Shown here one piece after another: positions 17,654-26,750 of a stretch of 64,000 nt of DNA (the first letter of the stretch is position 1; each line of letters opens with the position of its first letter). A program made the translations under genes and the position numbers. The DNA lies in the NCBI GenBank assembly GCA_003214355.1, contig QCLS01000003.1:62001-126000 (forward strand), given 5' to 3'. Below the pieces are notes generated by a model. It was not told where the DNA came from. It searched no databases and saw only the letters and a program-made list of their open reading frames with translations. Source of the DNA: Prochlorococcus sp. AG-418-C09 (GTDB lineage Bacteria > Cyanobacteriota > Cyanobacteriia > PCC-6307 > Cyanobiaceae).

Positions 17654-17955
17654 TAGTATCGTTTTGGTATTTTGTGATATGGTGAATCATCTTCATTGTC
17701 ATCATATAAGTCGTCGTTGATATCCTCTAGGAGAATATCCAACTCAAATCCCTCTTCTAAAAGGTATGAACTACCTCTATATAGGTCTTCATTTGTGAAA
17801 TGAGGTTTCTCTTCAGCAGTAACAACACTCTTTATATTGTCAGGAGTGTCATCTTCATCGAATGAGAATGGGATGCCATTTATAAAGTATACCTTACAAA
17901 CCCCCACTCCGTCAATGGTACGGAACTCTTTGTATAGTTGGGTTATCTCTTCCAT
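17653..17955 (-). CDS. hypothetical acidic protein, 100 aa
   Basis: Begins [18 protein letters not shown]; the C-terminal third is strongly acidic (ILLEDINDDLYDDNEDDSP). Overlaps the upstream gene by 13 bp. Unrecognised. The acidic tail could mimic nucleic acid or bind a basic partner, which is speculation. Confidence 0.6.
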   Translation of the reverse strand: MEEITQLYKEFRTIDGVGVCKVYFINGIPFSFDEDDTPDNIKSVVTAEEKPHFTNEDLYRGSSYLLEEGFELDILLEDINDDLYDDNEDDSPYHKIPKRY

Positions 17956-18680
17956 AAAAAATCAAAAGGGCATTTGTTTTCTTCTTCCTCTTCTTTCCTC
18001 AATCTTTCTTTGATGAGGTTCCACGAGTAGTTTTTGTGCCAGTCTTTGAGCCACAAGCTTTGTAGTTGTCGCTTAAGCACTTTTTTAGGGATGGATCGCT
18101 TTTCAAGTGTGAATTTGACATCTCTTGTTCTTTGGCTAGAGAATCTAACATAGCAAAGCGGGGATCCTTTTTCGAGCCAGATGTTTGAGTCATAGTTCTT
18201 GATTGTAAATCCTAAATTAATAGGTCTTGTCCAAACTGATAGTGGGAAAGTGCCAGACACTACGTCTAGTCCTCTCCTTGTCATGTCGGGATGTTGGAAC
18301 TGTTCAATCCATACGTCACTGTCCTCTGTCCAAAAACAATAACCTTGTTTGAATTGTATCTCTGGGTGTTCTCCCTCTGTCCAACCATCACCAAGCATGA
18401 CATACTCATCGAACACATCTTGTCCAAGATTAGTCTCTAAGTATTGTTCGGCAGATTTATATAGGAGACCAAGTGGGAAGCATTGCTTCATCACCCATGT
18501 GTTCCTGTAATATTCTTTAAAGGCAGGGCACTTAGAATGTCTATACTCTGGGTATCCTTTGAGGGCAGGAGTTGGTGCCTCAAAGTAATCATCAGCGAAG
18601 AAATCGAGTTCCCCTTCATCAAGGAAACTCTCTTCACTTCCACCCATTACATAGTTGTAAAATATTTTTTTAGTCTTCAT
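17943..18680 (-). CDS. unknown protein next to acyl carrier protein, 245 aa
   Basis: Begins [20 protein letters not shown]. Contains a CPAF motif ([20 protein letters not shown]) followed by beta-rich segments with many Trp ([31 protein letters not shown]). The CPAF plus aromatic pattern is faintly like DUF6065-type proteins, recalled and not tested. It overlaps the end of the ACP gene by 11 bp, so the two are translated together and may work together. Confidence 0.6.
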   Translation of the reverse strand: MKTKKIFYNYVMGGSEESFLDEGELDFFADDYFEAPTPALKGYPEYRHSKCPAFKEYYRNTWVMKQCFPLGLLYKSAEQYLETNLGQDVFDEYVMLGDGWTEGEHPEIQFKQGYCFWTEDSDVWIEQFQHPDMTRRGLDVVSGTFPLSVWTRPINLGFTIKNYDSNIWLEKGSPLCYVRFSSQRTRDVKFTLEKRSIPKKVLKRQLQSLWLKDWHKNYSWNLIKERLRKEEEEENKCPFDFLWKR

Positions 18681-19095
18681 CTAACGCTTTGTCGATGTCA
18701 GCATCGAGTTGTGCTTGTTTCTCTGCCCTCGCTGTTGTTTGTTCAGCGAATGACTTACTGACCTTTCTCTTGTTAACCTTACGTGGTTTTCCTGCTTTGT
18801 TCTCTTTGATGATCGTGATAGCATCACCTACGGTGACTATCTCTCCTGCCTGTTCATCTCGTATTTCTACGCTGAAGCATTCCTCAAGGAACATCACCAA
18901 CTCAACTGTATCCAGTGAGTCTAGTCCAAGGTCATCATTTATTTTGCTGTCCCAGTTAATAGGTTCAACATTTCTTTCACCAAGAGTCTCAGCAATAGCG
19001 AGTGATGCTACTTCTAATAGCACCTCGTCTGTTACTGGTTTAGGGGCATTACGTAAGATGTCTTTGATCTTTAGGTACGTAACTGAATGTGACAT
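18670..19095 (-). CDS. acyl carrier protein-like protein with C-terminal extension
   Basis: A 141-residue protein. Residues about 22-100 match acyl carrier protein: [19 protein letters not shown] is the helix II region with the Asp-Ser-Leu motif that receives 4'-phosphopantetheine on Ser, followed by [18 protein letters not shown] as in bacterial AcpP. Beyond this is about 40 extra residues, first basic ([16 protein letters not shown]) then acidic ([11 protein letters not shown]). ACPs carry acyl chains in lipid or polyketide synthesis. The phage version could redirect host fatty-acid metabolism or tether another enzyme. No acyltransferase is next to it. Confidence 0.85.
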   Translation of the reverse strand: MSHSVTYLKIKDILRNAPKPVTDEVLLEVASLAIAETLGERNVEPINWDSKINDDLGLDSLDTVELVMFLEECFSVEIRDEQAGEIVTVGDAITIIKENKAGKPRKVNKRKVSKSFAEQTTARAEKQAQLDADIDKALDED

Positions 19096-19097
19096 AA

Positions 19098-19271
19098 TTA
19101 ATACTTGTACGATACTTCATTTACTTCGCACGTTGCTCTGACAAATTCTAGTACCCTCATGAATTGATCAGAATCATCACATACCAGTTTCTCAACTTGT
19201 GATTGGTCACTGATAATAGTAAATGTACGTGCAGGGATATCCACCTCACACTGTTTTAAGAAGTCTTCCAT
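19098..19271 (-). CDS. small hypothetical protein, 57 aa
   Basis: Begins [20 protein letters not shown] and ends NEVSYKY; two cysteines, soluble, mixed alpha/beta. It overlaps the upstream 94-residue gene by 16 bp and stops 2 bp before the ACP start. Co-transcribed with ACP; function unknown. Confidence 0.6.
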   Translation of the reverse strand: MEDFLKQCEVDIPARTFTIISDQSQVEKLVCDDSDQFMRVLEFVRATCEVNEVSYKY

Positions 19272-19540
19272 GGGTCTCCAAAATCACTATCCTTATGATA
19301 AGGCAGTGGGTAAGCATTTGGGGTTGACATTGTGCCACTATGACATCTGGCATACTTGATGATGTCATCAGCATAGTGTTTGATGTCCTCCAGATCAGCA
19401 TGAATCTCTTTATAGATCTTCATAGCATTCTTCTGGTTGGGTATCCCCTTAACTTTCTCCTCTATGTAGTTTGCTTTCTCTGCGTTAATAAAGTCAACGA
19501 GAGTTTTAGCCTGACTAGAAGAAATTGTCATACCAAACAT
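19256..19540 (-). CDS. hypothetical helical protein, 94 aa
   Basis: Begins MFGMTISSSQAKTLVDFINA and is largely helical and Lys/Glu rich, ending [15 protein letters not shown]. First gene after the baseplate spike gene, 39 bp downstream of it. No family recognised. Confidence 0.6.
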   Translation of the reverse strand: MFGMTISSSQAKTLVDFINAEKANYIEEKVKGIPNQKNAMKIYKEIHADLEDIKHYADDIIKYARCHSGTMSTPNAYPLPYHKDSDFGDPWKTS

Positions 19541-19579
19541 GTGTTTGTTCCTTTACTATAGTACATTCAAGTCAGAATG

Positions 19580-20500
19580 TCAATTAAGGTATATTCCGTT
19601 ATTACAGGTAATTCTAAATTCAGAACCAGATGCACTCATCTGCACAGTCCCCTGTGCTTGTAATCTAAAATCGGTTGTGTTTATTTTTGCGTCTGATCCC
19701 TTTGTATCGAGTTCCCACCCTGTACCGTAACTCTTGTTTACGTCCATTCCAGAGGGTGCTCCACCCTCGATACATTCAATACCTTCGCCATGAGTAGTAG
19801 TTTTCATACTACCTTGGACTTCTGTAAAACTGTTTCTGCCAACTTTGTTATAGTGGCACCCATCGACATTGAAACGAAGATCACCCGCTGATTCTATAGC
19901 GAACGTTCCTCCTTCTTTATTCATTCTGATCACACGGTTACCATTGATAATCTCTGTCAACTGACCGCCATCCTCCATGTTTAATTTCTTGAAGGTGCAT
20001 TTCTCGTTGATAGAGTTAGCTATCATTCTGAGTTCATTAGCAACATTGATACCAAGATTAGATGAGGAATCTATCATCATAGTTCCACCAACCTTTAATT
20101 GGTACTCACCATTTACTCTGTCATATCTGTTTCCCTCTACCTCTGTGTGTAAGTCTCCTTCCACATTAAGGTGAGCGTCACCGATAACCTGAATAATAAG
20201 TTTGTCCTGTTTTTTATCTTTACCGACCTTCAGGGTGGTCGTTGCTTCACTATTTAGGTTTAAATCTCTTGAACTGATGACATATGTGTCTTTTTCTTCG
20301 TCCATTTCGATCAAAGAACCAGTCTTACCATTGATTAATCTGATTCTTTCACCGTCTTCTGTATTGTCAAACTCCAGTACATGACCAGCTGAGGTCACTG
20401 TTATCCAGTTCTTTGGATAGTTGGTGATATGTTGAGGATTTTCATTCTCCTGCTGATCACCTTGAAATAGATTTACGTTGCTTGTATCTTGTCTAGCCAT
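19580..20500 (-). CDS. baseplate spike beta-helix protein (gp5 C-terminal / VgrG-like)
   Basis: A 306-residue protein with repeated short strands of the VgrG/gp5 spike type: VISSRDLNLNSEATTTLKV, GDAHLNVEGDLHTEVEGNRY, GEYQLKVGGTMMIDSSSN. In T4 gp5 this triple-stranded beta-helix is the C-terminal part of one polypeptide; here it is a separate gene that overlaps the end of the gp5 OB-fold gene by 8 bp. It should trimerise and form the membrane-piercing needle below the hub. Confidence 0.75.
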   Translation of the reverse strand: MARQDTSNVNLFQGDQQENENPQHITNYPKNWITVTSAGHVLEFDNTEDGERIRLINGKTGSLIEMDEEKDTYVISSRDLNLNSEATTTLKVGKDKKQDKLIIQVIGDAHLNVEGDLHTEVEGNRYDRVNGEYQLKVGGTMMIDSSSNLGINVANELRMIANSINEKCTFKKLNMEDGGQLTEIINGNRVIRMNKEGGTFAIESAGDLRFNVDGCHYNKVGRNSFTEVQGSMKTTTHGEGIECIEGGAPSGMDVNKSYGTGWELDTKGSDAKINTTDFRLQAQGTVQMSASGSEFRITCNNGIYLN

Positions 20501-23021
20501 TTGGATGTCCTACGCAGTCAATATATGATTGAGACTCAAAGATCTCGCTGAACTTACTTGGACCTACGTACTGGTATGTAGGTATGATTCTAGCACCATA
20601 TCCGTTTGGATCTTCAATCACTGGTCTCATGAATCCTATAGTTTTAGTAGTAATAATAGGTGTCAGTAACCTACCCTGTGTGTCAACTGAAACAGTACCG
20701 ATCTCTTCATCACCAACTTTGATCTTAGGATCTTCATATCCTTTACCCACGTTAGTTATGTCAATAGTATCAAGGACTGGTATGATGTCATCGCAATTAG
20801 CATATAACGCTGTTGCGTTCTCAGGTATAGCAAGGTCAAAGAATACTTGATCAGGATTTAATTCAAACATATATGTGCCACCTGATGTCTGTAGTTTTAG
20901 ACCAGATGGAACATATGCGTTCTTGTCTAGTGTAGCAAGAGCAACTTTGTTAGTATTATTATAGTTGAAGTCCATAATCTGTAGAATGCCTTCGTTTGGA
21001 TCACCATCTGCTTCCTGATAGAAAATGATATCACCTGGCTCTGCGTAATCATTTAACTCTACATTGTCTATGAGGAAGAACTTCTGTTCTTTCGGGCAGT
21101 ATGTGTTGTCTGGATCTAATCCATAACCTATACCTGGTTTGTCAACTCTTATCTTCTCAATACTTCCGTTCTTGATGATAGGTGTAAGTTTAGCACCTGT
21201 ACCCTCTGGTTCGTTACAAGTGAACATTGCTCTTACTCTAGCAGTTGTGTTGATGTTGGATCCTTTATTCCTCATCAATACACCAACCATGGAACCTATG
21301 TCATCAATGATAGGTAATGCCTTAATAATACTTGTGGACTGTGCATTGTCAAAAATTAATTCTGGGAAGCAAGGTTTCTTACGTGTGTTTTCTGGTGAGC
21401 AATTAACAGTATCGTAGTTGATAGTACCATCTGAAGCACGTATAGGATATACACTGTCAAATTTCTCTACTAAGCTCTTACCCTTCTCAAATGACCTATC
21501 AGTCACACCTGTGCCAGGTGCTCCAACTTCTGCGAACTCACCACTCCTAGTGTTAAATGCTTTCTTAACAGGTTTGCCATTCTCATACGAAGTGACTGGA
21601 ACCCAACCACGTGAGTTCGGCTTACCTGAGCCAACTACCTGAGTCTTACCACTCTTCAATGCACCCTTTGCTGCATCACTGTACTGACTAATCTGTTTCT
21701 TTTGCTTATCTGCCTCACCTTCCTTACCTCCTGCTCCTGTCTCGAATGTAGATAATCCAAGAGCACAAGATAGGTCACCATCACAAACCATGTCGATTAA
21801 TTCAAGAACTTTGTTAGCGATACCTTGAATTAGATCTGCTGCTCCTTTAATAGCACTTATCGCACCCTTAAGAATACCCAAGGCAGTATCAATACCAGCC
21901 ATGAGTTTTTCCATGAGACCACCAAATAGCTCTTGGAATAGATCTTGAACTAAACATAACGCAGCATCAAGCACTTGACTGAGAAGATCCATCAACAGTC
22001 CACCGATGACATCAAGCATCTCCTCAAATATTTGTTTGAATAGACAGTCAATGAGATCTCCTATATCCTTGAGTTTATCAACAGTAGGATCTAATAAATC
22101 TGGATCAGGATTCTTGATGTCATTAATTTCTTTCTCGATCTCTTTCTGAACCTCCTTCATTATGGTTCCTTTGACGTTACTCAGAACACCACCCATGAAT
22201 CCCTGCATTCTGTTCTGCATCAATTCTATTTCATCAGCTACGTCTGCTATATCACCAGTCTGTTTGTCAATGAACTCACCTATCTCATTCTGTTCTATAC
22301 CTCTAGCAAACTTTAAGAACTCAGCAGTAGCACCCTTCATCTTTACGTCAGCAGGAGTACCACACTTACCATTACCTACATGTACTGTATACTTCTTTCT
22401 CTTGTCTGCTGCTTTCTGGGCATCTGTTTGTTGGGATGCCTTACCACGTTCATTGACAGTAGATACAGTCTTCTTATCATCACTACCTCCCTGTTCTTCT
22501 TCTCCTCCTATGTTTGTATTATTACCGTTCTTGTCTTTCTCTGTTGTATCAGCAGTACCACCAGGTGTACTACCACCATCCCCATGTAGTTTTGGATTGT
22601 AGTCTGGGGCAAATATCTGTTGATAACCTCTATTCTTATCTGTTGGTTCCTTCGAGTATGTTCCTTCTGGGTTCTGGTCACTAATACTACCCATAATAAT
22701 AGGTATCTGTGCCGATGCACCATCCATAAAGAATCCAACTACCCAACTGGTAACCTGTAACTGTTGAACAGAACCCATACCACTTCTTTGAGCATATACT
22801 ACAGGCATCACACAAGATGCCCATGGCAAGTCTGCTGTAGGTAGAATTGTTTTATCTGGGTTATGATACCCAACTATCCTTACCTTAACCTTTCCTGTAT
22901 AATCGTAATCTTTTGCGTTCGCACCAGTATACTCTGGATCAGACCCATCGTTTTCGATTTGTCCGATCCACCAATTCATTCCATCTTTACCGATGGCGTG
23001 TGCAGCACTCTCTATGTTCAT
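20493..23021 (-). CDS. 5: baseplate hub protein gp5-like (OB-fold), 842 aa
   Basis: The N-terminal 120 residues match the gp5 OB-fold: NWWIGQIENDGSDP, GKVKVRIVGYHNPDK, LPWASCVMPVVYAQRSGMG, VVGFFMDGASAQIPIIMGSI. The middle (about 240-400) is a long amphipathic and hydrophobic region (LGILKGAISAIKGAADLIQG). The C-terminal 300 residues contain beta-rich repeats. No T4-lysozyme-like Glu/Asp/Thr active-site pattern is evident where T4 gp5 has its lysozyme; an M23 peptidase upstream probably does that job. It should bind the gp27-like protein encoded just upstream. Confidence 0.8.
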   Translation of the reverse strand: MNIESAAHAIGKDGMNWWIGQIENDGSDPEYTGANAKDYDYTGKVKVRIVGYHNPDKTILPTADLPWASCVMPVVYAQRSGMGSVQQLQVTSWVVGFFMDGASAQIPIIMGSISDQNPEGTYSKEPTDKNRGYQQIFAPDYNPKLHGDGGSTPGGTADTTEKDKNGNNTNIGGEEEQGGSDDKKTVSTVNERGKASQQTDAQKAADKRKKYTVHVGNGKCGTPADVKMKGATAEFLKFARGIEQNEIGEFIDKQTGDIADVADEIELMQNRMQGFMGGVLSNVKGTIMKEVQKEIEKEINDIKNPDPDLLDPTVDKLKDIGDLIDCLFKQIFEEMLDVIGGLLMDLLSQVLDAALCLVQDLFQELFGGLMEKLMAGIDTALGILKGAISAIKGAADLIQGIANKVLELIDMVCDGDLSCALGLSTFETGAGGKEGEADKQKKQISQYSDAAKGALKSGKTQVVGSGKPNSRGWVPVTSYENGKPVKKAFNTRSGEFAEVGAPGTGVTDRSFEKGKSLVEKFDSVYPIRASDGTINYDTVNCSPENTRKKPCFPELIFDNAQSTSIIKALPIIDDIGSMVGVLMRNKGSNINTTARVRAMFTCNEPEGTGAKLTPIIKNGSIEKIRVDKPGIGYGLDPDNTYCPKEQKFFLIDNVELNDYAEPGDIIFYQEADGDPNEGILQIMDFNYNNTNKVALATLDKNAYVPSGLKLQTSGGTYMFELNPDQVFFDLAIPENATALYANCDDIIPVLDTIDITNVGKGYEDPKIKVGDEEIGTVSVDTQGRLLTPIITTKTIGFMRPVIEDPNGYGARIIPTYQYVGPSKFSEIFESQSYIDCVGHPNG

Positions 23022-24301
23022 CCTAAGTTATCCCTGTACAGAGTTACTCTAGTAGACATCATGTCTCTCTCAGATAAGAATTGTCTGTATATCTTGCCTA
23101 CTATGTATTTACCACTAATGACAGGTTCCTTTTTACCAGTTCTTGCATTGTACTTATTGACTTGAACAACCTGTCCGATCTTTAGATCTTGCATGCCCTC
23201 ATATTCAAAGGTAGCAGACTGATTAAAAAATAGTTGATTCCTTATCATAGACTGTGAAAGTTGTTTTGTCAAGTCTTGTGTGTATGTACCCTCTGTGTAC
23301 ATAGCAGTATCTAAAACCTTAGACATAATTCTAGTAGGTCTACCACCAGTCTCCTCACTACCAAATCTTTCGTAGAAGCTTGGCAATTCTCTTGGGTTTA
23401 ACTTCTTCATTGTTGGATAGAAGTCCTTGATAAAGAAGGGTATCTCTTCATACTTAAAGTCCTTCATGTTTAAAGTAAAGGTTGTACTAGCATAACTACC
23501 TAGATTGATACCACGAAACAAATCACTGGTCTCACTGACACTAAATCCAAAGATGTGTATATCCTTCATCTCTTCATCATCCCCATCCTCATTATCTGGA
23601 GCATAGTTGACATTTATATCTCTTGATGGTGCTTGCTGAGTTAAAGCATCCATAGATCTGAAGAAATAACCGTCAACATTTTCATAGAACAGATATCCCG
23701 CACTCTTTTTACCACTACCACCTTCCTCTATTGATCTCCAAGCTAACCAACTAATAATTGTATAAGGATCCCAGTATGGACTCACGAATGACAATTTAGT
23801 TGTGGATTTATCCACTACAAGTGGTCTGCTAGATGCTAGATCTTTCTTTAACAGTTCATCTACCATCTCATTTGTAAACTGTCCTCCACCTTTACCAAAT
23901 CTCCTTGATATCTTTGTAGCACTATTTCTTACCGCATCTATACTGATACAGTATAAGGTTGCTTGTGACTGTTTACCATCTTTTATCATACGATCTTTAA
24001 TATCATATACAACTAATGATTGTTTTATCACATTACCTTCCATACCCTCACTAAGAGAGTCATCTGTCCATATCAGTTCGACTGGATCCATACCTACCAG
24101 AGAATCCAACACTCCACTTCCACTATCATTAATCTTTAACATGATAAGGAGGTTTGACTTGGTGATGTCCTCAATATAATGTAACTCTATCAAGTGATTA
24201 GATGATAGAGAAACAACAAGGAATCCCTGATCACCAGACTCCTCACTCTTGGTAGAGATACCTATATCAAGTTGAATTAATCGGAAATTAGTTTGCTTCA
24301 T
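23018..24301 (-). CDS. 27: baseplate hub protein gp27-like
   Basis: A 427-residue protein immediately before gp5, as in T4, where gp27 forms the cup that holds the gp5 trimer. Length is close to T4 gp27 (391). Features include VDGYFFRSMDALTQQAP and SATFEYEGMQDLKIGQVVQV, near the end, which is the tube-like domain typical of gp27/VgrG/gp44 hubs. Stop overlaps the gp5 start by 4 bp. Identified from gene order and fold-like pattern more than from clear identity. Confidence 0.7.
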   Translation of the reverse strand: MKQTNFRLIQLDIGISTKSEESGDQGFLVVSLSSNHLIELHYIEDITKSNLLIMLKINDSGSGVLDSLVGMDPVELIWTDDSLSEGMEGNVIKQSLVVYDIKDRMIKDGKQSQATLYCISIDAVRNSATKISRRFGKGGGQFTNEMVDELLKKDLASSRPLVVDKSTTKLSFVSPYWDPYTIISWLAWRSIEEGGSGKKSAGYLFYENVDGYFFRSMDALTQQAPSRDINVNYAPDNEDGDDEEMKDIHIFGFSVSETSDLFRGINLGSYASTTFTLNMKDFKYEEIPFFIKDFYPTMKKLNPRELPSFYERFGSEETGGRPTRIMSKVLDTAMYTEGTYTQDLTKQLSQSMIRNQLFFNQSATFEYEGMQDLKIGQVVQVNKYNARTGKKEPVISGKYIVGKIYRQFLSERDMMSTRVTLYRDNLG

Positions 24302-25842
24302 ACTACATCATGTGGGGTTTGACCACCGTCTACTGCTGTTATGTTGGCAAGAAGATACTTACTGACTTCTAGTTCAGTGGGTGCGACTGCTGCCTTCATG
24401 TCCATAGTTATACCATTACCCATAGCCATTTTTGATGTCAGTGCCTTTACCTTAGATGTAAACTCATCTTCTTGGTTCTGATCCATAGTATCAGGGACTA
24501 CGAGAGTATTCAGCTCTGCCATTGATACTTCATTTAACTCAATAACTTGATTGGTCAAACTGTTGATGTCTTGATCATTTGTCTGAGCACCAATATCAGC
24601 CTTAAATACTCCACCTAAAATCTGGTTTAGTATACTAGCACCCTTATTGATTATTTTACCAGCTGTTGTACTCTTGAATATGCTCTTAGCAGACTCAGCT
24701 ATATTTGTGATAGCAGTTTTAGTCTGATCATAATGAGTATTTGCTGAAGCATATATCTTATCTGGAGGTGAACCATCTAGAGAAGGTCCTCCAGTTCCAT
24801 TTAACATCTCAATCAATCTATCATTCTGCATTCTACGGTTTTGTATTCCCGTAACAGCAGCACCCATAGGAGTGTCTCCAGATACTTTATGATCCTTGTC
24901 CTTAGCAAGTCCCATTAAGTTTGTGATAGTAGAGAAGAATCCACCACCAGCTATGAGTTGTTCTTTCTTACTCTCAACGTTCTTGGTAGACTCACTTGAC
25001 TCACTACCCATGTCAGGTTTCGGTAAGTCGAATGCGTCAGTAATATTGCTTATCTGTGACTTTGCTGCCATAAACTCTGGTGAGTCAGGCATATTCAAAG
25101 CACTTAATAATCCACCTAGACCAGCTGCCACTGCTTTCAATGGTAATCCCATAGCAGCTGCTAGAGCAGTCTTATACTTATCAAGTCCAAGATCTCCCGC
25201 AAATTCAGAAGCGACGTTAGAATCACCATCAAGTCCTAAATCCTCAAGTGGCGTGATACCACCTGATTTTTTCTGCTTTTGAGGTTGCAGAGAATTGAAC
25301 ATAGGACTAGCAGTAGCACCTGGAACATATCCACCTTTTGCTAGTTTAGTATCAGGTGTCTGACTAGGAGTGGTAGTTAGATCCTTACCAGTATTGCTAG
25401 GAGGTTGTATTTTAGTTTCACCATCCTTACCTGGCGGACCAGGTTGACCATCGACTCCATCTGTACCATCTTCTCCATCTCTACCCTCTACAATTTCTTC
25501 TTCATCCTCTTCATCCATGCCATCATCAAGATCAATCGGTGCATCGAGATCCATTATTGGCAATGATGCAGGATTGATGAAGTTAGCAAACTTCCTCATC
25601 GTGGTCTGAGCTTTGAGTATCTCATAACCATTAGCTAAATCTTGTTTTATTCCACCTTTTCTAGAATCATCTCTATTATCTGCCTCTATCATTGACTGAA
25701 TATTTTCTGCCAATAGGAAGTCCTTATACTTGTCCTCCTTCATCATAGTGTGAAGCATCGCATTGCGATCTTCAAAGAGATTGGTCAGATCACTCAGTAT
25801 TACATGTACATCTTCTAAAGTGGGAAACTCTTTACTATCCAT
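24298..25842 (-). CDS. tail/hub protein with collagen-like segment, 514 aa
   Basis: Begins MDSKEFPTLEDVHVILSDLT. Around residues 119-142 is a short collagen-like stretch of Gly-X-Y triplets (GRDGEDGTDGVDGQPGPPGK), preceded by an acidic run. The rest is Ala/Lys/Gln rich and helical, like tape-measure or hub-filling proteins. Sits between the M23 peptidase and gp27 with 1-4 bp overlaps. In T4 this position holds gp28/gp29. It may be the second half of a split tape measure; not proven. Confidence 0.55.
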   Translation of the reverse strand: MDSKEFPTLEDVHVILSDLTNLFEDRNAMLHTMMKEDKYKDFLLAENIQSMIEADNRDDSRKGGIKQDLANGYEILKAQTTMRKFANFINPASLPIMDLDAPIDLDDGMDEEDEEEIVEGRDGEDGTDGVDGQPGPPGKDGETKIQPPSNTGKDLTTTPSQTPDTKLAKGGYVPGATASPMFNSLQPQKQKKSGGITPLEDLGLDGDSNVASEFAGDLGLDKYKTALAAAMGLPLKAVAAGLGGLLSALNMPDSPEFMAAKSQISNITDAFDLPKPDMGSESSESTKNVESKKEQLIAGGGFFSTITNLMGLAKDKDHKVSGDTPMGAAVTGIQNRRMQNDRLIEMLNGTGGPSLDGSPPDKIYASANTHYDQTKTAITNIAESAKSIFKSTTAGKIINKGASILNQILGGVFKADIGAQTNDQDINSLTNQVIELNEVSMAELNTLVVPDTMDQNQEDEFTSKVKALTSKMAMGNGITMDMKAAVAPTELEVSKYLLANITAVDGGQTPHDVV

Positions 25843-26750
25843 TATAACGCACCATATTTACCTGAGAATGGACTAACACCCAATACCACCTTTCTCTCTA
25901 CCTTCTTCTCTATGACTCTATTAACAGGGAAGGGGACGGGATTATAATATGGGAGTGGAACGAACATTAATTGTGGTTTTGTGACAGCAACAGTTGAGTT
26001 TTCATTAGGTATCAGTCCTGATGCCTTAGCAGGAGAGAAAGAAGCACCTCCCATTGCTCCGTTACTACTTGGCCACTTAACTGTATTAGTTAATGGATAA
26101 CCGTAACTGGGACCTCCTGTACCCTCCTCTGATGGAGGTTCAAAGTTACCTAACTTTATTAGAGGTGCGAATGGAAGTGGATCTCCTGCTCCACCATATC
26201 TAGTTGAGTCTTTCTTATCATCGTATTCAAAGTGCAAATGAGGACCTGTAGAATTACCTGCACCAGGATCTCCCTTAGCACCACCAGTCTTTGCGAGAAC
26301 CTCTCCCGCTAAAAATTCCCCAGATTTTTTTACGAAGGAACTTAAATGAGCAATACGCATTTGTATTCCAGTATTAGGTAGCCATACGTCCATCATGTTA
26401 CCATAACCACCATATCTTCCTGCTGCCAATATCTCACCACCTTCAGAAAAACCTACGGGTGTACCTGTGGGAGTAGCAACGTCCACACCACCATGAGGTC
26501 TTGTTCTATTCTCTGTTGAACCATAGTAATCAGTGATGTTAAAATTAGATACCATTGTTTTATCACCCTGTATGGTTGTGGTAGCAGTATCAGCAGTGTT
26601 AACAGCAGAGCTAGCAATTTGTGTAACCATGTCTGGTTGAGCCATCACTGGTCTCTTCAATATATTCATAATCAATCCAGCTATAGGATTAGCAGCTGTA
26701 AATGCTCTCCTTGCTGTGCCAATCAGTTTATTTGTAATCTTTTTTACCAT
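25842..26750 (-). CDS. M23-family peptidase, virion-associated
   Basis: A 302-residue protein with the lysostaphin-type M23 zinc site: HGGVDVATPTGTPVGF (His and Asp ligands, about residues 85-100) and THIS-type second site GPHLHFEYDD (H-x-H, about residue 169), with IAHLSSF between. The N-terminus is basic and hydrophobic (MVKKITNKLIGTARRAF), possibly for packing in the tail. M23 enzymes cleave peptidoglycan peptide bridges. Encoded within the hub operon, overlapping the tape-measure-like gene by 23 bp, so it likely replaces the lysozyme activity that T4 builds into gp5. Confidence 0.85.
   Translation of the reverse strand: MVKKITNKLIGTARRAFTAANPIAGLIMNILKRPVMAQPDMVTQIASSAVNTADTATTTIQGDKTMVSNFNITDYYGSTENRTRPHGGVDVATPTGTPVGFSEGGEILAAGRYGGYGNMMDVWLPNTGIQMRIAHLSSFVKKSGEFLAGEVLAKTGGAKGDPGAGNSTGPHLHFEYDDKKDSTRYGGAGDPLPFAPLIKLGNFEPPSEEGTGGPSYGYPLTNTVKWPSSNGAMGGASFSPAKASGLIPNENSTVAVTKPQLMFVPLPYYNPVPFPVNRVIEKKVERKVVLGVSPFSGKYGAL

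Noticed and set aside
22508-22738. Short minus-strand frame within gp5
   Set aside because: Shadow of the gp5-like gene in another frame; no start site and low-complexity composition.
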